From contig CM033715.1 of assembly GCA_019671005.1 (NCBI GenBank), positions 5,022,001-5,086,000 on the forward strand: DNA of 64,000 nt, written 5' to 3'. Position numbers and translations under genes: made by a program. The number at the start of each line of letters is the position of its first letter. The stretch's first letter is position 1. This document shows positions 36,682-49,985 of this stretch, one piece after another. This stretch comes from Hibiscus mutabilis (lineage: Eukaryota > Streptophyta > Magnoliopsida > Malvales > Malvaceae). The notes below the pieces were generated by a model. It saw nothing but the letters and a program-made list of their open reading frames with translations. It was not told where the DNA came from and did not search any database.

Positions 36682-37367
36682 CAATATGTTTGTTTCTGCG
36701 GTCACCATTCTCTCACTGCTGTGATTTATGGTGAACTCAGATTTGGTAGATTTTAGGTAGAATTTATAGTGAATAATATCATTACTTCACTCAACTCAAC
36801 TTAACATACAATTACTGCAATCTCCTTTTTCACCCCTATATAATAGCTTGTTCCTTTCCATTCAGTTTCATCATCTCCTTGCTTTGGGTGAGTAATGTTC
36901 ATTCCATTCACATTTTCTGTTAGGAGAAAGTTTATGTTTTGACAGAGTTTATGATATGTGTTAAATTTATGGTTCTGTTTTGTTTTTTTATGCCTTGATG
37001 TATTGTTTATGTTGCTCAATACCATATTATTTTTTAATCCCATGATTTTGGCCTCAGCTATTGATTGTGAAACAATGAATGGTTGTTCTATAACTTGTAA
37101 TTATTCAAGTGCACTTGTTCCTGTTGTTTCTTTACCATATTGGCCATTTTTTATTTCTGAAGTTTCTGTTTTAATAGAGTTTATTGTGGTTCCATTTAAT
37201 AGTTTAAGAATAGTTTAACATCTGCTTATATGCTCTCCTCCTTTTATGTTCGATATGCTTCTAATGTACTGTTATTTTTACTTGCTATTTGGTTTTTTCT
37301 TTTTTACCTTTGCAGCAGTAGTGTAAGATTTATGAATAGTTAACAATGTTTTTTTATCTATAGAATA

Positions 37368-38443
37368 ATGGCTCACCGTAAGAGGAAGACTACTGAGGAT
37401 CTTCTTGCAACTAACAATGAAGTGGAAAATGTAAAGTTGTTTGGGATCTTAAGACAACTGAATACTTCATCCAAGGATGTTTGGATCAAGTTTCCAAAGG
37501 TGAACGCAATGGCACTACCCTTACCGAGAAAGGTTGGAAAGGTGTTACTTCCTATTTCTTTAGCTTAACTGGAAAGAACTATGATAAGTCACAATTTAAG
37601 AACAAGTGGGATAGTTGGAAGAGAGAGTGGTCAATATGATACAAGTTATTTGCAAAAGAAATAGGTCTAGGATGGGATAATGTGAAGAATACTGTTGATG
37701 CACCCAATGAGTGGTGGGAGCAGAAAATAACGGTAAGTGGTAAATAAATATGTGATTTAAGTTTTAGATATGTATATAGTGTATTTATGTTATGATGATG
37801 GGTTGTAAACATGCAGGAAAACTCCAAATATAACAAATTTTGAAACAAGGGACTTCCCTTTTATAATGAATTAACTATACTTTTCAAGGATGTGGCAGCT
37901 ACTGGAGAGTTTGCTTGGGCACCATCCTCTAAAATATTGCCTAATGGGCTTGGCGGTAGTGATGGTGATGATGCGGATGGGTATCGCCCATCTCCTATTA
38001 ATTTGGATATGGAGGAAGGTTCTGGTGATAGTGAAGATGCAAGTGTTGGAGCAACCAATGAATTTGCTAGCATCAATTTAAATAGTTCTCAAAGAACAGT
38101 TAACCAAAACAGTGAAGGGAAGAGAAGAAGAGTTGGTTAAGGTGAAAAGTTAGGAAAAAAAGTCCCTATAAATGTAGAAATTGTCGAGAGCGTAAGCATG
38201 ATTGCAAACTCATGTAAGTCACGCGATTCTAGGGAAGCTAGTACATCTATAGGAGAAGTGTTGGCTGAGCTTCAAACTTTGGATGAAGTGGCAAATAATC
38301 ATATTTTCCATACCAATTGTTGCCAACTAATGATGTTCAAGCCAGCAAGGGAGACTTTCATAGGCTTGAGAGGTTTAGAAGAGAAAATGATGCATTGGCT
38401 TAGGCATGCGACATATAATCCATTCCCATTCATGAAGATGTAA
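37368..38443 (+). pseudogene. Harbinger ORF1, MYB/SANT-like DNA-binding protein (decayed)
   Basis: From an ATG at 37368 the frame is basic at first (MAHRKRKTTEDLL). The family-typical trihelix block appears split over frames: TLTEKGWKGVTSYF, a stop, then LTGKNYDKSQFKNKWDSW, and later EIGLGWDNVKNTVDAPNEWW. An intron at about 37731-37815 interrupts the gene. The second half reads AATGEFAWAPSS (about 37895) and ends MMHWLRHATYNPFPFMKM just before the TAA at 38443. Role in live elements: DNA-binding partner that helps the transposase bind the element ends. At least three in-frame stops and frame shifts make it a pseudogene. Confidence 0.8.
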
Positions 38444-39770
38444 CTAGGAGGGTAACATATATTAGTACAAATCATGTACTTTTGAATGGAGCAACAACTT
38501 ATGATTTTTTCAATATTAATCAAGATCAAGACTTTTTTTTCTATTTAGACTATGTTGGATTAAATTAGGGAAGCTTTTGTTGCTGCTAGGGAAGCTAGAC
38601 TCCTTTTTGATAAGCACTAGTTATGTTTTGATGTTTTCCTCAACTTTTTAATAAGCACTAATTATGTTAAGATGTTTTTGTAAATTACATTTTTACTTTG
38701 TTGCTACTTATTTGAAGTTGAGTTTGTTAGTATTGTTTTAACTTGAAGCAGCTTTGTTTCTATTTTGAAGCAAAATCTTGTCTGTTAGTTGGATTTGTTT
38801 CTATTTTGAAGTTGAGTTTGTTAGATATTTGAAGAGTTGTTTCTTTTGTCCAAATGTGGAAAGTTGTATAAGTAATCACTTATCATCCATAAGCATGTGT
38901 GATTATCAAATTTCACTCCCTTTGTCCCTTATTTTTATGTTAACCTTAGAAGTTGCAGTATTCAATGCAATATATATCTAATACTTTTATGAGTTTATAG
39001 ATTTTCAAAGTTCAATTGCCCTGATGATAGACGAAAATGTACAAGAAAAGAGAAACAAAAAAGTTATTTGATTCTTTAAAGTAGTATATATTTTTCGAAC
39101 ATTATCCCTATCTTTGGTTTCTGTTATTCATCTCCTAAATTAGCTTCATAGGCATGAATGGTTATTAGGGAGATATATGTGCCTTACATGGTTTGTGTTA
39201 ATATTATGGTATAGGATATTTAACTTTCTGATTGATGCGAATAGTTGAATTTAGTATAGAATTTTGTATATGCCTTTGAGCTTTTGGATTGTATTCTTTG
39301 TGAGTCCTTTCCCTTGGCCTAAGATTGACTACCTGTGAACGCCACATCAAAATCTTTTGGTTCATGTTGAAATTTCAAATTATTTATAGGATTATAATGC
39401 CTAAAATATGTGAAAATTGAAACCAGTTATACACACATGTTTGTGTTGTTGCATGGATATTCAAGTAACTTTAGCTGTTAACTTGACCGACCTATGACAT
39501 TAAGATACTTTTGTAAATTACAGTTCTACTTTGCTGCTATTTATTTGAAATTGAGTTTGTTAGTATTGTTTTAACTTGAAGCAGATTTGTTTCTATTTTA
39601 AAACAAAATCTTGTCTGTTAGTGAATGAAAATTGAGTACATGTGTGAGTGAATGAATATTGAAAGCGAAATTTCATTCCTCTTTTCGATCTTGTGCTGTC
39701 ATATATATATATTTTTGTAGTTGTACAAGGCTTAATAATTTTTAGTTCATTATTACAGGTATCATTTAAA

Positions 39771-41095
39771 ATGGAAGATTGGTGCATAGATTTTGAGATT
39801 GAAAACAATAAAGAAGATGATGTTACAAAAGAAATTTATCATGTAACTGCACTAGTTGGCCAGTATGCGGCAAGACAATTATGTAAAGTGCCACGTAGAA
39901 CTAGTGAACAAACCGGCCATGCATGGGTGCAAGAAATATTGCAAGAACATCCTATTTATTGTTATGAGATGTTTCGAATGGAAAACATATTTTTCATATG
40001 CTTTGTACTGAATTGGTTGAGCATGGATTAAAGGTCTCTACTCACGTAGGGATTAAAGAGATGGTTGCAATGTTCTTAAACATGGTTGGTCATGCTCAAG
40101 GTAATAGAATGATTCAAGAGAGGTTCCAACACTCAGGAGAGACTATAAGTAGGCATTTTCATAAGGTATTGATTGCTTGTCTAAGGTTGTCTTTCAAATA
40201 TATTAAGCCACAAGATCATGAATTTCGTCATTGTAATCTAAAAATTCGAAAAGATCAACGATATTGGCCTTTGTTTAAGAATGCTATTGGAGCAATTGAT
40301 GTCACTCATGTGCCATGTGTGGTTGGTGTTAGTCAAAAAGCAAGATTTATAGGAAGAAAGGGATATCCAACTCAAAATATAATGGCGATGTGTGATTGAA
40401 ATATGTGTTTCACTTTTGCATTGCCTTGATGGAAGGATTGGCTCGAGATGCTTGTATTTTTTTATCATGCCATCACAACTCCTAACATGAACTTTCCACA
40501 TCCACCTTCAGGTTTATCTTATTTTGCCGGCTTTTAAATGTTTCTTTCTTCCATTTAATTTTTGAAAAGTTTTAGACCTTTCATTAATATCACGTTCGTA
40601 ACTATTACTAAATATAATTATTTCATTGTTGATTAGATAAATATTATTTGGTAGATGCTGGCTACCCAACACCAATTGGATATATTGGTCCATACAAATG
40701 TGAGCGCTATCACCTTTCAGATTTTTAAGCGTTCATCGAGCTTTGCAAATCATAATTAAGTATTCAATTATTATCACTCGAGTTTAAGGTGCACAATAGA
40801 AAGAACCTTTGGGGTATGGAAAAATAGGTTTGCAATTTTTCGCTACATGCCTAAGTTCAAAATTGAAACTCAATTTCATATAATTATTGCAACTATGACT
40901 ATTCATAACTTTATTAGAAGAAAATCAGAAACAAGATTCTGATTTCAATCGTTATGAAGGTGAAGATATGGTTGAGCTTGATGATGATGATCATGGTATT
41001 GTGGGTCCATTTGTAAGATTAATTATGGCATCATCAACAGAGATGATCTTGTTTGAGACTTAATTCGTGATCAAATTGTAGAGCAATTAAGTTAA
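39771..41095 (+). pseudogene. PIF/Harbinger DDE transposase (DDE_Tnp_4), decayed
   Basis: Starts MEDWCIDFEIEN. A one-base loss near 39985 shifts the frame inside MFRMEKHIFHMLC. The helix-turn-helix region (RFQHSGETISRHFHKVL, about 40120-40170) and the DDE core follow: first Asp in GAIDVTHVP (about 40290; the family norm is GAIDGTH), a second in LARDA (about 40440, after another frame slip), YYLVDAGYP (about 40645), and the catalytic Glu in TIERTFGVWKNRF (about 40794). A small intron lies at about 40510-40634. In-frame stops follow MAMCD and ALP, and again near 40728 and 40940. An acidic tail ends at the TAA at 41093-41095. Product in live elements: cut-and-paste transposase. Here it is inactive. 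Confidence 0.85.
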
Positions 41096-41555
41096 TGTAC
41101 TCATTTGTATTTAAGAGTTTTTACATATTCTTCTGTGAACTTAGCTGTTGATTTTTATTTTTTTTAAACTTTATTTAGATCCAATTATATATATAATATT
41201 TCATGAACATATATTATGTCAATTTTTTAGTGAACTCTAATTTCATGAATTTGTTTGGTTTTTTAAAAAATCAATTTTATTTTATTTTATTTATTTATTT
41301 TAACCTATTTATTGTAATTATTATTTGTAATTTTTATATTATATTAATAAGATTCATGTCTTTTTTTAGTTTCTACTCAATTGAACGTGATTTTCATCAA
41401 TATCACCCAAACAAGATTCATTTATCAAAATCACTTTCTACATTAAAGAATTCAAACAAAATCACGTTGCTTTAAAATCAATTTTACTCAAAATTAATTC
41501 TATGAAATTATGGTGACTCAAAATCAAATCTACTACCACAAAACCAAACACACTC

Positions 41556-42937
41556 TAAAGCTTATTGGAGTGTTAGGGTTAAGACAAAAAATTGAGAGGA
41601 AAAAAACGATTTTTGATGTTTTGGACACGACTCATGTATTAAAGGATTTGAGATTAGAATAAATACGAGAGGAGAGGAGTTCACATATTATTCTGAAAGA
41701 TAAGAATTAAATCCTGAATACTTAATGTTAATTCAAACCTTATAATCTATTTAGTTATGTATTATTTATAATTATGATTACATGTTATATTTATAATTTA
41801 AAAATGAATAATAAAAACTAGTACAAATTTACAATAATTTTTTACAGTTATCTTTCTTGAAGCTTGAAAGTACTGAAAAATAAAGCCAAAGTGGGAATTA
41901 AATTAAATTGATAGAGTGATGTAAACTAATTAAATTAGATTGATTGAACAATAATAATGCAAGTTAATCTTATATTTTTGGTGGACAATGTGTTAGTGGT
42001 GGTCTAATGGTTGGTGGGGTGCTTTAAATTTGTGGATTATATTGCTCCCCATGTCTAATATTGCCTTATCAACCCTTTGATAATCCAACTCGGACAAATC
42101 TAGCTCACTTTTTGTGCTTACACACATGGAACAATATCCAAGTGAGGCAACGTGGTATTGAGAAAGGATATAAAAAGTGCAAAAGACCCCTGCAACCGAG
42201 AAATTATTAGATGAATCATGTTCGTCACGTTACTCGTAGTCCAACTAATCAAGACCGTCCATCTTAAAATAAATACCACTCTTTAATTACATGTAAGAAA
42301 GATGTGATGATTCACCTTGAAAAAAAAATGAGATAAATAGACTTGATTGATTGGGACCACGGATGACGTAGTAAACAGGGTTCATCTAATAATTTTTCCC
42401 AACAACCACTTTTAAACCATATATATTCATCCTAATATCTCAATCAATCAACAAATGAAAATAAAAACCATATCGCAAATGTATCACAATAATCAAAAGC
42501 TCAAATTTTGACAAGGTGTTTCTTATATACTTGAGAATATTAGTATATACTTCTTATTTAATTGTTGATTCAATTATACTTATATATATTGTTGATTCAA
42601 TTATACTTTTATATATATATTGGAAGGCGTGGGTGAATTTTTTTAAAAGCAAAAAACTAAACAGATTATATTAAGAATATTAAAAAACAAATAAATGTAT
42701 GAAAATTGAATTGGCAAGAAAAAATAAATGCTATGCCGTGAATTAGACTCATGCACATATAGAACTGAAAATACTTGGATGGGGTTGGCAATGGATGAAA
42801 GGCAAACCCTATGAATCCCTAACCACAAAGCAAGCCCCAAAGGTTCTGGTTTAAAGTAAACATTATGTGCATGGCCACAAAACCCTAAAACCCCCTTCAC
42901 AATTCCATGCTTACTTTGTCCCACTTTTCTAGACCTG
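41556..42937. promoter_or_regulatory. Upstream region of PME copy A (duplicated)
   Basis: Aligns by eye with 48871-49918 upstream of PME copy B: TAAAGCTTATTGG, ACACGACTCA, GATAGAGTGATGTAAACTAA and GTGGTCTAATGGTTGG occur in both in the same order. It also has AT-rich copy-specific inserts near 42260-42620, including a short direct repeat GTTGATTCAATTATACTT (about 42564 and 42591). Confidence 0.65.
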
Positions 42938-42943
42938 TATAAA
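42938..42943 (+). promoter_or_regulatory. TATA box of PME copy A
   Basis: TATAAA, 60 nt before the ATG at 43003, in the conserved context AGACCTGTATAAACCC that is shared with copy B. Confidence 0.7.
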
Positions 42944-43002
42944 CCCCTCCTCCCTCCCTCTCTTTTCATCACTTCAAACTTTGAAAACCTTTAGAGAATA
43001 TA

Positions 43003-45029
43003 ATGGATAAGCTTGCTGCCCTTGCATTCTTTTTCTTCTCTGCTTGTTTCTTCACTTCTTTCCCACTTGGGAACTTTGTGCATGGTGCTTCAATTTCATC
43101 ATGCAGCCAAACACCCTACCCTGATGTCTGCAACCATTTCATGGGAAATGGTCTTAATGTTGCATCTACCCTTGCACTTGATCAAACCCGATTCTCGTTC
43201 CGTGATCTTGCCATTCAGGTCACCCTCGACCAAGCCGTTCAAGCTCACCGGTTCGTCTCGACGATGGACTTGAGTTTGTTCGACGAGCGAGCCAAACTGG
43301 CTTGGAATGACTGCTTGGAGCTTTACGAGGACACTATTGTCCATCTCAAACGATCAAAGAGCATTAATAATCCATTAGATGCTCAAACCTGGTTAAGTGC
43401 TGCAACTGCCAATCAACAAACCTGCCAAAATGGCTTCAATGACTTCAACTTGGCCTCTCATTTACAAACCTTACCATCCATGTTAGGCAACTTCTCCAAG
43501 TTGATTAGCAATTCTTTGGCCATAAACAAGCCCACGCCCACTGTTACCACCAAACAAGTTGGTAACAGACGCCTGCTTGCCCATGAATTCCCTGCTTGGC
43601 TTTCGGGTGCCGACCGGAAGCTCTTGCAGAAAACCGGTGCACCGTTAAACGCTGATATCGTGGTGGCCAAAGATGGTTCTGGTAACTTCAAGGCCATATC
43701 TGAGGCGGTGGCGGCAGCTGGCGGTGGCAGAAGAACCGTCATACACGTAAAAGCAGGAGTCTACAATGAAAATGTGGATATTCCAAGATCAGCCAAGAAC
43801 ATAATGTTGGTCGGAGATGGGATGGGTGCCACAGTTGTTACTGGTAGCAAAAACGCTGGAACTGTCACAACTTTTCGTACAGCATCTGTTGGTAAGCCAT
43901 TGAACTATGCATCAAAAATGGTTTGGTCGTTAAGTTTCCATAGCACTTAATTTATGGCTGAAAATTCTCTTGGAACCACTCCATTTGATTTTCATCCTTG
44001 AAGTCAATAAACTTTATTAAACATTATTTCCCCATATATATATTTAATAATTAGCATTATTATTATTATTATCCTCAATTAAAATAGAAAACTGACACTC
44101 ATGCAAATATCCAGAAGTTACTTCCCTCTTCTTCAATAGTAAAAAGTAACTCAACTTTTACAATTAATTGGATATTTTTATGTCTCCTATTTCACCAACA
44201 ATCCCAAAACACTACTTTATACAATATGTAGTAATAGTAAAAATTAATTGGATAATCTGTTTCCTTCTCTTCTATCTTAATTATGAAAAATCAATTATTC
44301 ATAATATCTTTAGATTATTCATTTAGTTCATTTGTTTCATCTTCTAGGTGTCTCCGGTGATGGCTTCATAGCTCGTGACATAACCTTTGAGAACACCGCT
44401 GGACCCCAAAAACACCAGGCGGTTGCCCTCCGGTCCGGCTCCGATTTCTCAGTCTTTTACCGTTGCAGCTTCAAAGGTTACCAGGACACCTTATACGTCT
44501 ATTCTCAACGTCAATTCTACCGTGACTGTGACATTTACGGAACCGTGGACTTCATATTCGGCGACGCCGTCGCTGTTTTCCAGAACTGTAATATTTACAT
44601 CCGATGAGCGGCCAAAAGAACACCGTCACAGCACAAGCGAGAACGGACCCGAATGAGAATACGGGCATAATCATCCACAACTCACGCGTAACGGCATCAT
44701 CTGACCTGAGAGCAGTTCAGGGTTCATTCAAGAACTACTTGGGGCGGCCATGGCAGAAATATTCAAGAACTGTGTTTATGAAGACTGGTTTGGACGGACT
44801 GATCGATGCAGAAGGTTGGTTGCCCTGGAGTGGAAATTTTGCCTTAAGTAGTCTGTACTATGCTGAGCATATGAACACCGGCACCGGTGCAGGCACCGGT
44901 GGAAGAGTGAAATGGGGTGGATATCATGATATAACTGCCGCAGATGCCGGGAAATTCACCGTCGGTAATTTTCTGGCCGGGAATGCTTGGATTCCGGGGA
45001 CTGGAGTGCCATTTGATACTGGACTGTGA
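43003..45029 (+). pseudogene. Pectin methylesterase with PMEI prodomain, copy A, frameshifted
   Basis: Two exons, 43003-43891 and 44348-45029, with a GT-AG intron. The protein starts like copy B: signal peptide (1 to about 27), PMEI prodomain with the four family cysteines, processing motifs RRLL (189-192) and RKLL (205-208), then the PME catalytic domain. Q320, Q342/D343 and the nucleophile in GTVDFIFGD (D364) are present. Compared with copy B a 7-bp segment is missing after codon 382 (at about 44604), turning CGAAGACCGATGAGC into CGATGAGC and giving an immediate TGA at 44605-44607. The rest (44608-45029) stays open in another frame with LGRPW and the whole C-terminus intact. The truncated product lacks the substrate-binding Arg of LGRPW and about 143 residues, so activity is not expected. 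The clean downstream frame says the break is recent. Confidence 0.93.
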
Positions 45030-46640
45030 ATTTGTTGACGGGGTTGACTTGAGGGGTGTTTTCGTCATTTTAAAATATGTAAATGTGACAGTGACCGATA
45101 TGTTGAAAGTGTGTGTATATATGTAGTTGAATTTATCAAAGCGGAGAAACATAAAACTTGTATAATAGGGGAATAAATGCTGAAATTGTCTGTATTTTTG
45201 AAGAAATGAAATAATAAATACAATGGTTTCTTTTCTTTATCTACTTGTACTTTTATTTATTCCATTTTTAAAAGAGAGTAAATAATATATTTGATAATTA
45301 AATATTTTAACAATGGTTATTTAAAATATACTTTTTTTTTTAAAAATCTACCCATGATTTTAACTTACAACCCAACTAAACTTCGATTATAATTTCACGT
45401 ATGATCGGATTATTAAATAGAATCTATTAATAATATTTATTTATTATGTATTTTTAAGTAATGGAATTGGAGGAATTAATAATGCGTAGAATACAGAAAA
45501 TACATTAAATAGTTTAGATGATAGTGAAGGAAGCAGCCGCCGCCGGGAGCTGTTTTCACATAAAGTGGGTCCTTTTTGTCCTTTCATTTTATAAGATGGA
45601 GGCTGCATACAAACTTCTCAATACCATACGTTTTTTTGCTGCCCTTTGGTTTTACGTAGTTTTATCTTGATTGATCAAGATTAATATGTGTCGTACACCT
45701 GTATATAATAGGTAAGTCTCTCAATAATTTTTTTTACATATACAAAATTTCGAACTCAAAATCAGCTTAAACGGTATTAAACTGTTTACACTTGAACAAA
45801 CCTGTTAGTTTCTTAATATCATACTTTATAATAATATTACTCTAAACTTTTAAAATTTTATGCACATATATTTTAACACGAATTTGAGATTTTTGGATCA
45901 AATTAAATAACAAAAAGAATTAAAATTAAAATTGTAATTGAAAATATATATGTATAAGTTAGTCCCTCTTGAAGAATCTAAATTGTTCACTGCAAACGTG
46001 ATTTAGTCATAATTATTCAAAGATGGAGAGAACAAAATATATTGGATATGGTTGATTAAGTTGTCAATTAGGAATAAGACCACAAAAGGTTTAAATTTTT
46101 AGTTTACCATCTAAAATATAAAAGACCGCGAGCTATCCAAGCCAAGATGAATTATATTTCCAGTTATTTGATTTAAATTGCATGTTGATTTTTTCGGGTT
46201 TTATTTTTGTTTAATTTAATCTCTCAAAATATTCATTTAATTTGAAATAAACCTTTATAAAATTGATTTCAAATTCACTTTAATTTCAAGTTGGACTAAG
46301 TATATACTCCTTTGCTTGGTCATTTTTTTCTATCAATGGTTCTGTTATTTTATTTAGATATGGCCACATTCGAGTTTCATTAGTGGTTTTATTTAATTAT
46401 TTTAATAAATAAATAAAATCAGTCAATCAGTATAAAAGTGGAAAATTATTATAGAATAATGACAAATCACGTATTGAGGAGAAATTAACTATTATATTGA
46501 AATATTACAAGAGAATATGTTTGCAGTTAAACGACTGTACGATAACTTGTTAAACCCTAATATATAAATTAGAGTAGGTACTTTGGCTACAAAGAAAATT
46601 TATGTATCAATTTTTTTTCCAAATTAAGTTTTATAGTTCT
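45030..46640. other. Region between PME copy A and the next duplicated unit
   Basis: Starts with the copy A 3' UTR (GGGAATAAATGCTGAAATTG near 45169 has an exact-looking partner after copy B near 52174). Further on it is AT-rich. A partial copy of the GTTGATTAAGTTGTCAATTA block lies at about 46047, and a block with TTTAGATATGGCCACATTCG at about 46357 matches one near 31690. Confidence 0.55.
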
Positions 46641-49600
46641 AATCAACATTCGATAAAAATAATAAAATTTACGTGCAGATTGAGTTTCGTTTGCTTTGTA
46701 TTGTTTAATTCTTTGACTGTGAGTATTCTTTTCCTCAAATTAGGTTTAGAGAGGTTTTTAATTAGGCTCACAACCAGATAAAAAACGCGTATGCTTCTAC
46801 CTTTAATAAAATCATATTTACCGAAAAAAAATACGTAAGGATTCAATAAGTGCAATGAATAATAAAAGGTGGTAAACAATGAAAGCATCCTAATTGATCC
46901 GTATAGAAAGTGTCAAAAGTCTCCACAGTCGTGCATGAAGTAGACATGATCTTAAAGCTCTTTTACACTTTTTTGAAAAAATGGCACCGATGCTTTGGTG
47001 GTTGTTGACAAGTTGACGTATGAAGATGCTTAGTCTCGTCATCAATAATTGAAATTATATGTCGTTTCAAGAATGATGCTAATAAAGCCAAGTTAAGTTA
47101 ATTAATTAGTTTTAGCACTTAATTAAACGGAACTGCACACTCAACAAAATGCTTGGCTGCCTAAGCTTCTCTCATCCCTTTCGCTTAATCATTTAAATTT
47201 ACTATCTTATAATAAAGCTGAAACAAAGGATGGAAGACGTGCGATAGAAATTTTGTAACGACTCGAATTTTGAGATCGAGGTGTTATAAACTGCTGCTGC
47301 AGTAGCAGCTGGAAGCTTCTTCTTCCTTGGTGTTGGCAAAACAATAGATATATATAGATACAAAAACAAGAAAAAAGAGGACAGAATTATACAAATAGCA
47401 AGACAACAAAACAATGATCTCTAGACCCTTTAGATTGCATTCAAGCAATACTCAAGTTCATCCATAGTTCAAAACATCTAAAAAATTAAAACTAATTTAA
47501 AACGAGGGTCGTGATTTAAGAACATGACGTGTAATTTTAATTCTTTCAAAATAAAGTATTAATATAATTTTACAAATAAATTATTATTATTTTTATTAAT
47601 TTTTTAATCGAATTAGTATCGCTAGTCAGTCGTCTTGTGACTAGATTTTTTAAAAGATTTAACTACTGATTTTCGAAACAATTGCATAATAAACAAATGA
47701 CGATGACCAGTGCATTTGATATCTATGGGATAGAATAAAAAAGAGCAATAGATATTCTCTCCCCTTTTCTATTTTCTCTTCTGAAGCAAAATAAATATTA
47801 ATGTCATAAAATCTCAGCCTCTAATTTTTCAATATTTTCCAACACTTGTTTTAATCAATCCCACTCCCACGTCAATAGTCTCATCTTCCTTTTTTTTAGT
47901 CATTTTCTTAATCATGGGTCATCTTTACCTGCATTATACATATAATTAAGGTGATTATTTAACGAGTTGAGTTAATTTTTTTGAATTAGTTGAGTTAAGG
48001 AGTTTTATTTTATTATCCAAACTTTATTTGAATTTTTTCAAAATGAGTCTATGAAATTTGAGTCGACTCGTTTGAGTTATCTCCAAATTTAATTACAATT
48101 ATATATAACATTATGATTCATATTGGGTCAAATTTAAACGATTTTCTCTAATCATATTTTTAGCTAAATAATTACTTTATTAATAATTAAAACCACTTAA
48201 AAGTGGATATATATATACTTCATATTCGTTTTCACATGTAGAAGAAAATTATTTAATAAATCAATTTTTTTTCTTTTAAAGAATAATAAAAAACATTGAC
48301 GAAAATATAAATAAGTTCGAAAAAAGAACTCTGACAAAGAGAGTGTTAAGTTTTTTTAATAGTTTAAAGGTAATTAATTTATTTATACATATTTTTAAGC
48401 CTTTGATAATGTGTATATACCTTATAGATAAAATGATTTAAATCCGTATCTTTTAAAATAAATATTATTAGTATTTTCGCTAAAACACTTCTCGGGTTCG
48501 AGCGTTAAGTTAATTTCTATTAAAAAGTCTGGAGATAATAAGCGCCAAACGGACTCTTGCAACGCACCACAGCCAAGAAAAATGGCGGCCTAATTTCTTC
48601 AACGCAACGCTTTGGAAATTGCAGTGATGTATACTCCAATTATGACTACCGATGGAGATTGAGTCGCGCAAATTGTGTCGCTAAAAAGCAAATTAAGCAC
48701 CGGAAATAGTTTTAGTCTAACCATACATGATTATTCTCAAATTTCCAAAAAAAAAAAATTGTAAATCTTCGGGGATGGAAGTTGTTGTCATGCAAAAAAA
48801 AAAACAATATATGGGCTAATGTTGATTAAGTTGTCAATTAGAGAATACAAAAATGGACCACCAAAGATTTAAAAGCTTATTGGAAAGTCAGGTTTGCGTT
48901 AAAAAATTGAAAAAAAATTATTTTTAATGTTTTTGACACGACTCACATATAACACGATATGAAATTAAAATAAATACCGAAAGAGTTTGCATATTATTTT
49001 GAAAATATACATAACAACAAATGATTTAGAATAATACTTAACTAAATGCATAAAAACTATTACAAATTTACAATATTTTTGTATAATTATGTTTCTTGAA
49101 GCTTGGGAGTAGAAAGTATTGATCAATAGCCAAAGTGGGAATTAAATTGATAGAGTGATGTAAACTAATTAAATTAGATTGATTGAACAATAATAATGCA
49201 AATTAATCTTATAATTTTGGTGGACAATGTGTCAGTGGTGGTCTAATGGTTGGTGGGGTGCTTTAAATTTGTGGTTTATATTGCTGCCCATGTCTAATAT
49301 TGCCTTATCAACCCTTTGATAATACATATTTATTCTATTCTCTACTGGAATAAATAAATAAATTCCAACTTGGACAAATCTTACAAACTTTTCTGCATGT
49401 ACACTTGGAACAATATCCCAATTAAGCCACGTTGCATCGAGAGAGGTTCTAAAAAGTGCAGAAGACCCTAACAACCGCTTCTAAACCATATATATTCCCC
49501 CTAATATCTCAATCAACAAATCCATAAAAATAAAAACTCACCGAGTCACTGTTTTCATCATTATTATATCCATCATACCAATAAAGTAAAATAAATAAAA

Positions 49601-49918
49601 ATTATATGGAAATGGAAGTTGAAATGGGAAGAAAAATATAAATGCTAAACCGTGAATTAGCCGCATGCACATATAGAACTGAAAATACTTAGGTGGGGAC
49701 GGCATTCACATATAGAAATGGCAAGAAATGAAAAGCAAGCCCTATGAATCCGTCAACCACAAAGCAATCCCCAAAGATTCTGTTTGAACGTAAACATCAT
49801 GTGCATGGCCCCCCTAACCTATTCTCTATTACTAAATGTTTTGAACCAAACCTTAAAACCCCATTCACAATTCCATGCTTACTTTGTCCCACCGGATTAT
49901 GCCCACTTTTTCTAGACC
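46641..49918. repeat. Upstream part of segmental duplication, copy B side
   Basis: Carries, in order, GTCGTGCATGAAGTAGACAT (about 46929), GATGCTTAGTCTCGTCATCA (about 47023), CAGCCTCTAATTTTTCAATA (about 47817), TAATAAGCGCCAAA (about 48538), CACCACAGCCAAGAAAAA (about 48565), the empty Harbinger site (about 48868) and the PME promoter region. Corresponds to 34934-36681 plus 41556-42937. Confidence 0.75.
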
Positions 49919-49920
49919 TA

Positions 49921-49926
49921 TATAAA
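49921..49926 (+). promoter_or_regulatory. TATA box of PME copy B
   Basis: TATAAA within TATATAAACCC, 60 nt before the ATG at 49986, at the same place as in copy A. Confidence 0.7.
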
Positions 49927-49985
49927 CCCATATTCCCTCCCTCTCTTTTCATCAATTCAAATTTTGAAAACCTTTAGAGAATATA

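Larger units (their letters stand above)
36682..41555 (+). mobile_element. PIF/Harbinger element with two decayed ORFs (4.9 kb)
   Basis: The left end CAATATGTTTGTTTCTGCGG and the right end, reverse-complemented, GAGTGTGTTTGGTTTTGTGG match at about 15 of 21 positions. Flanks are 3-bp TAA duplications (36679-36681 and 41556-41558), as expected for Harbinger. Inside are a MYB/SANT-like ORF1 and a DDE transposase ORF2 in the same direction, both broken. The paralogous duplicate upstream of PME copy B lacks the element: near 48868 it reads straight through CCAAAGATTTAAAAGCTTAT. The insertion is therefore directly supported by an empty site and dates after the duplication, unless it was lost by excision from the other copy. 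Confidence 0.9.

Noticed and set aside
42643..42972. Minus-strand 109-codon frame upstream of PME copy A
   Set aside because: Lies over the PME promoter and TATA box; not kept open in copy B.
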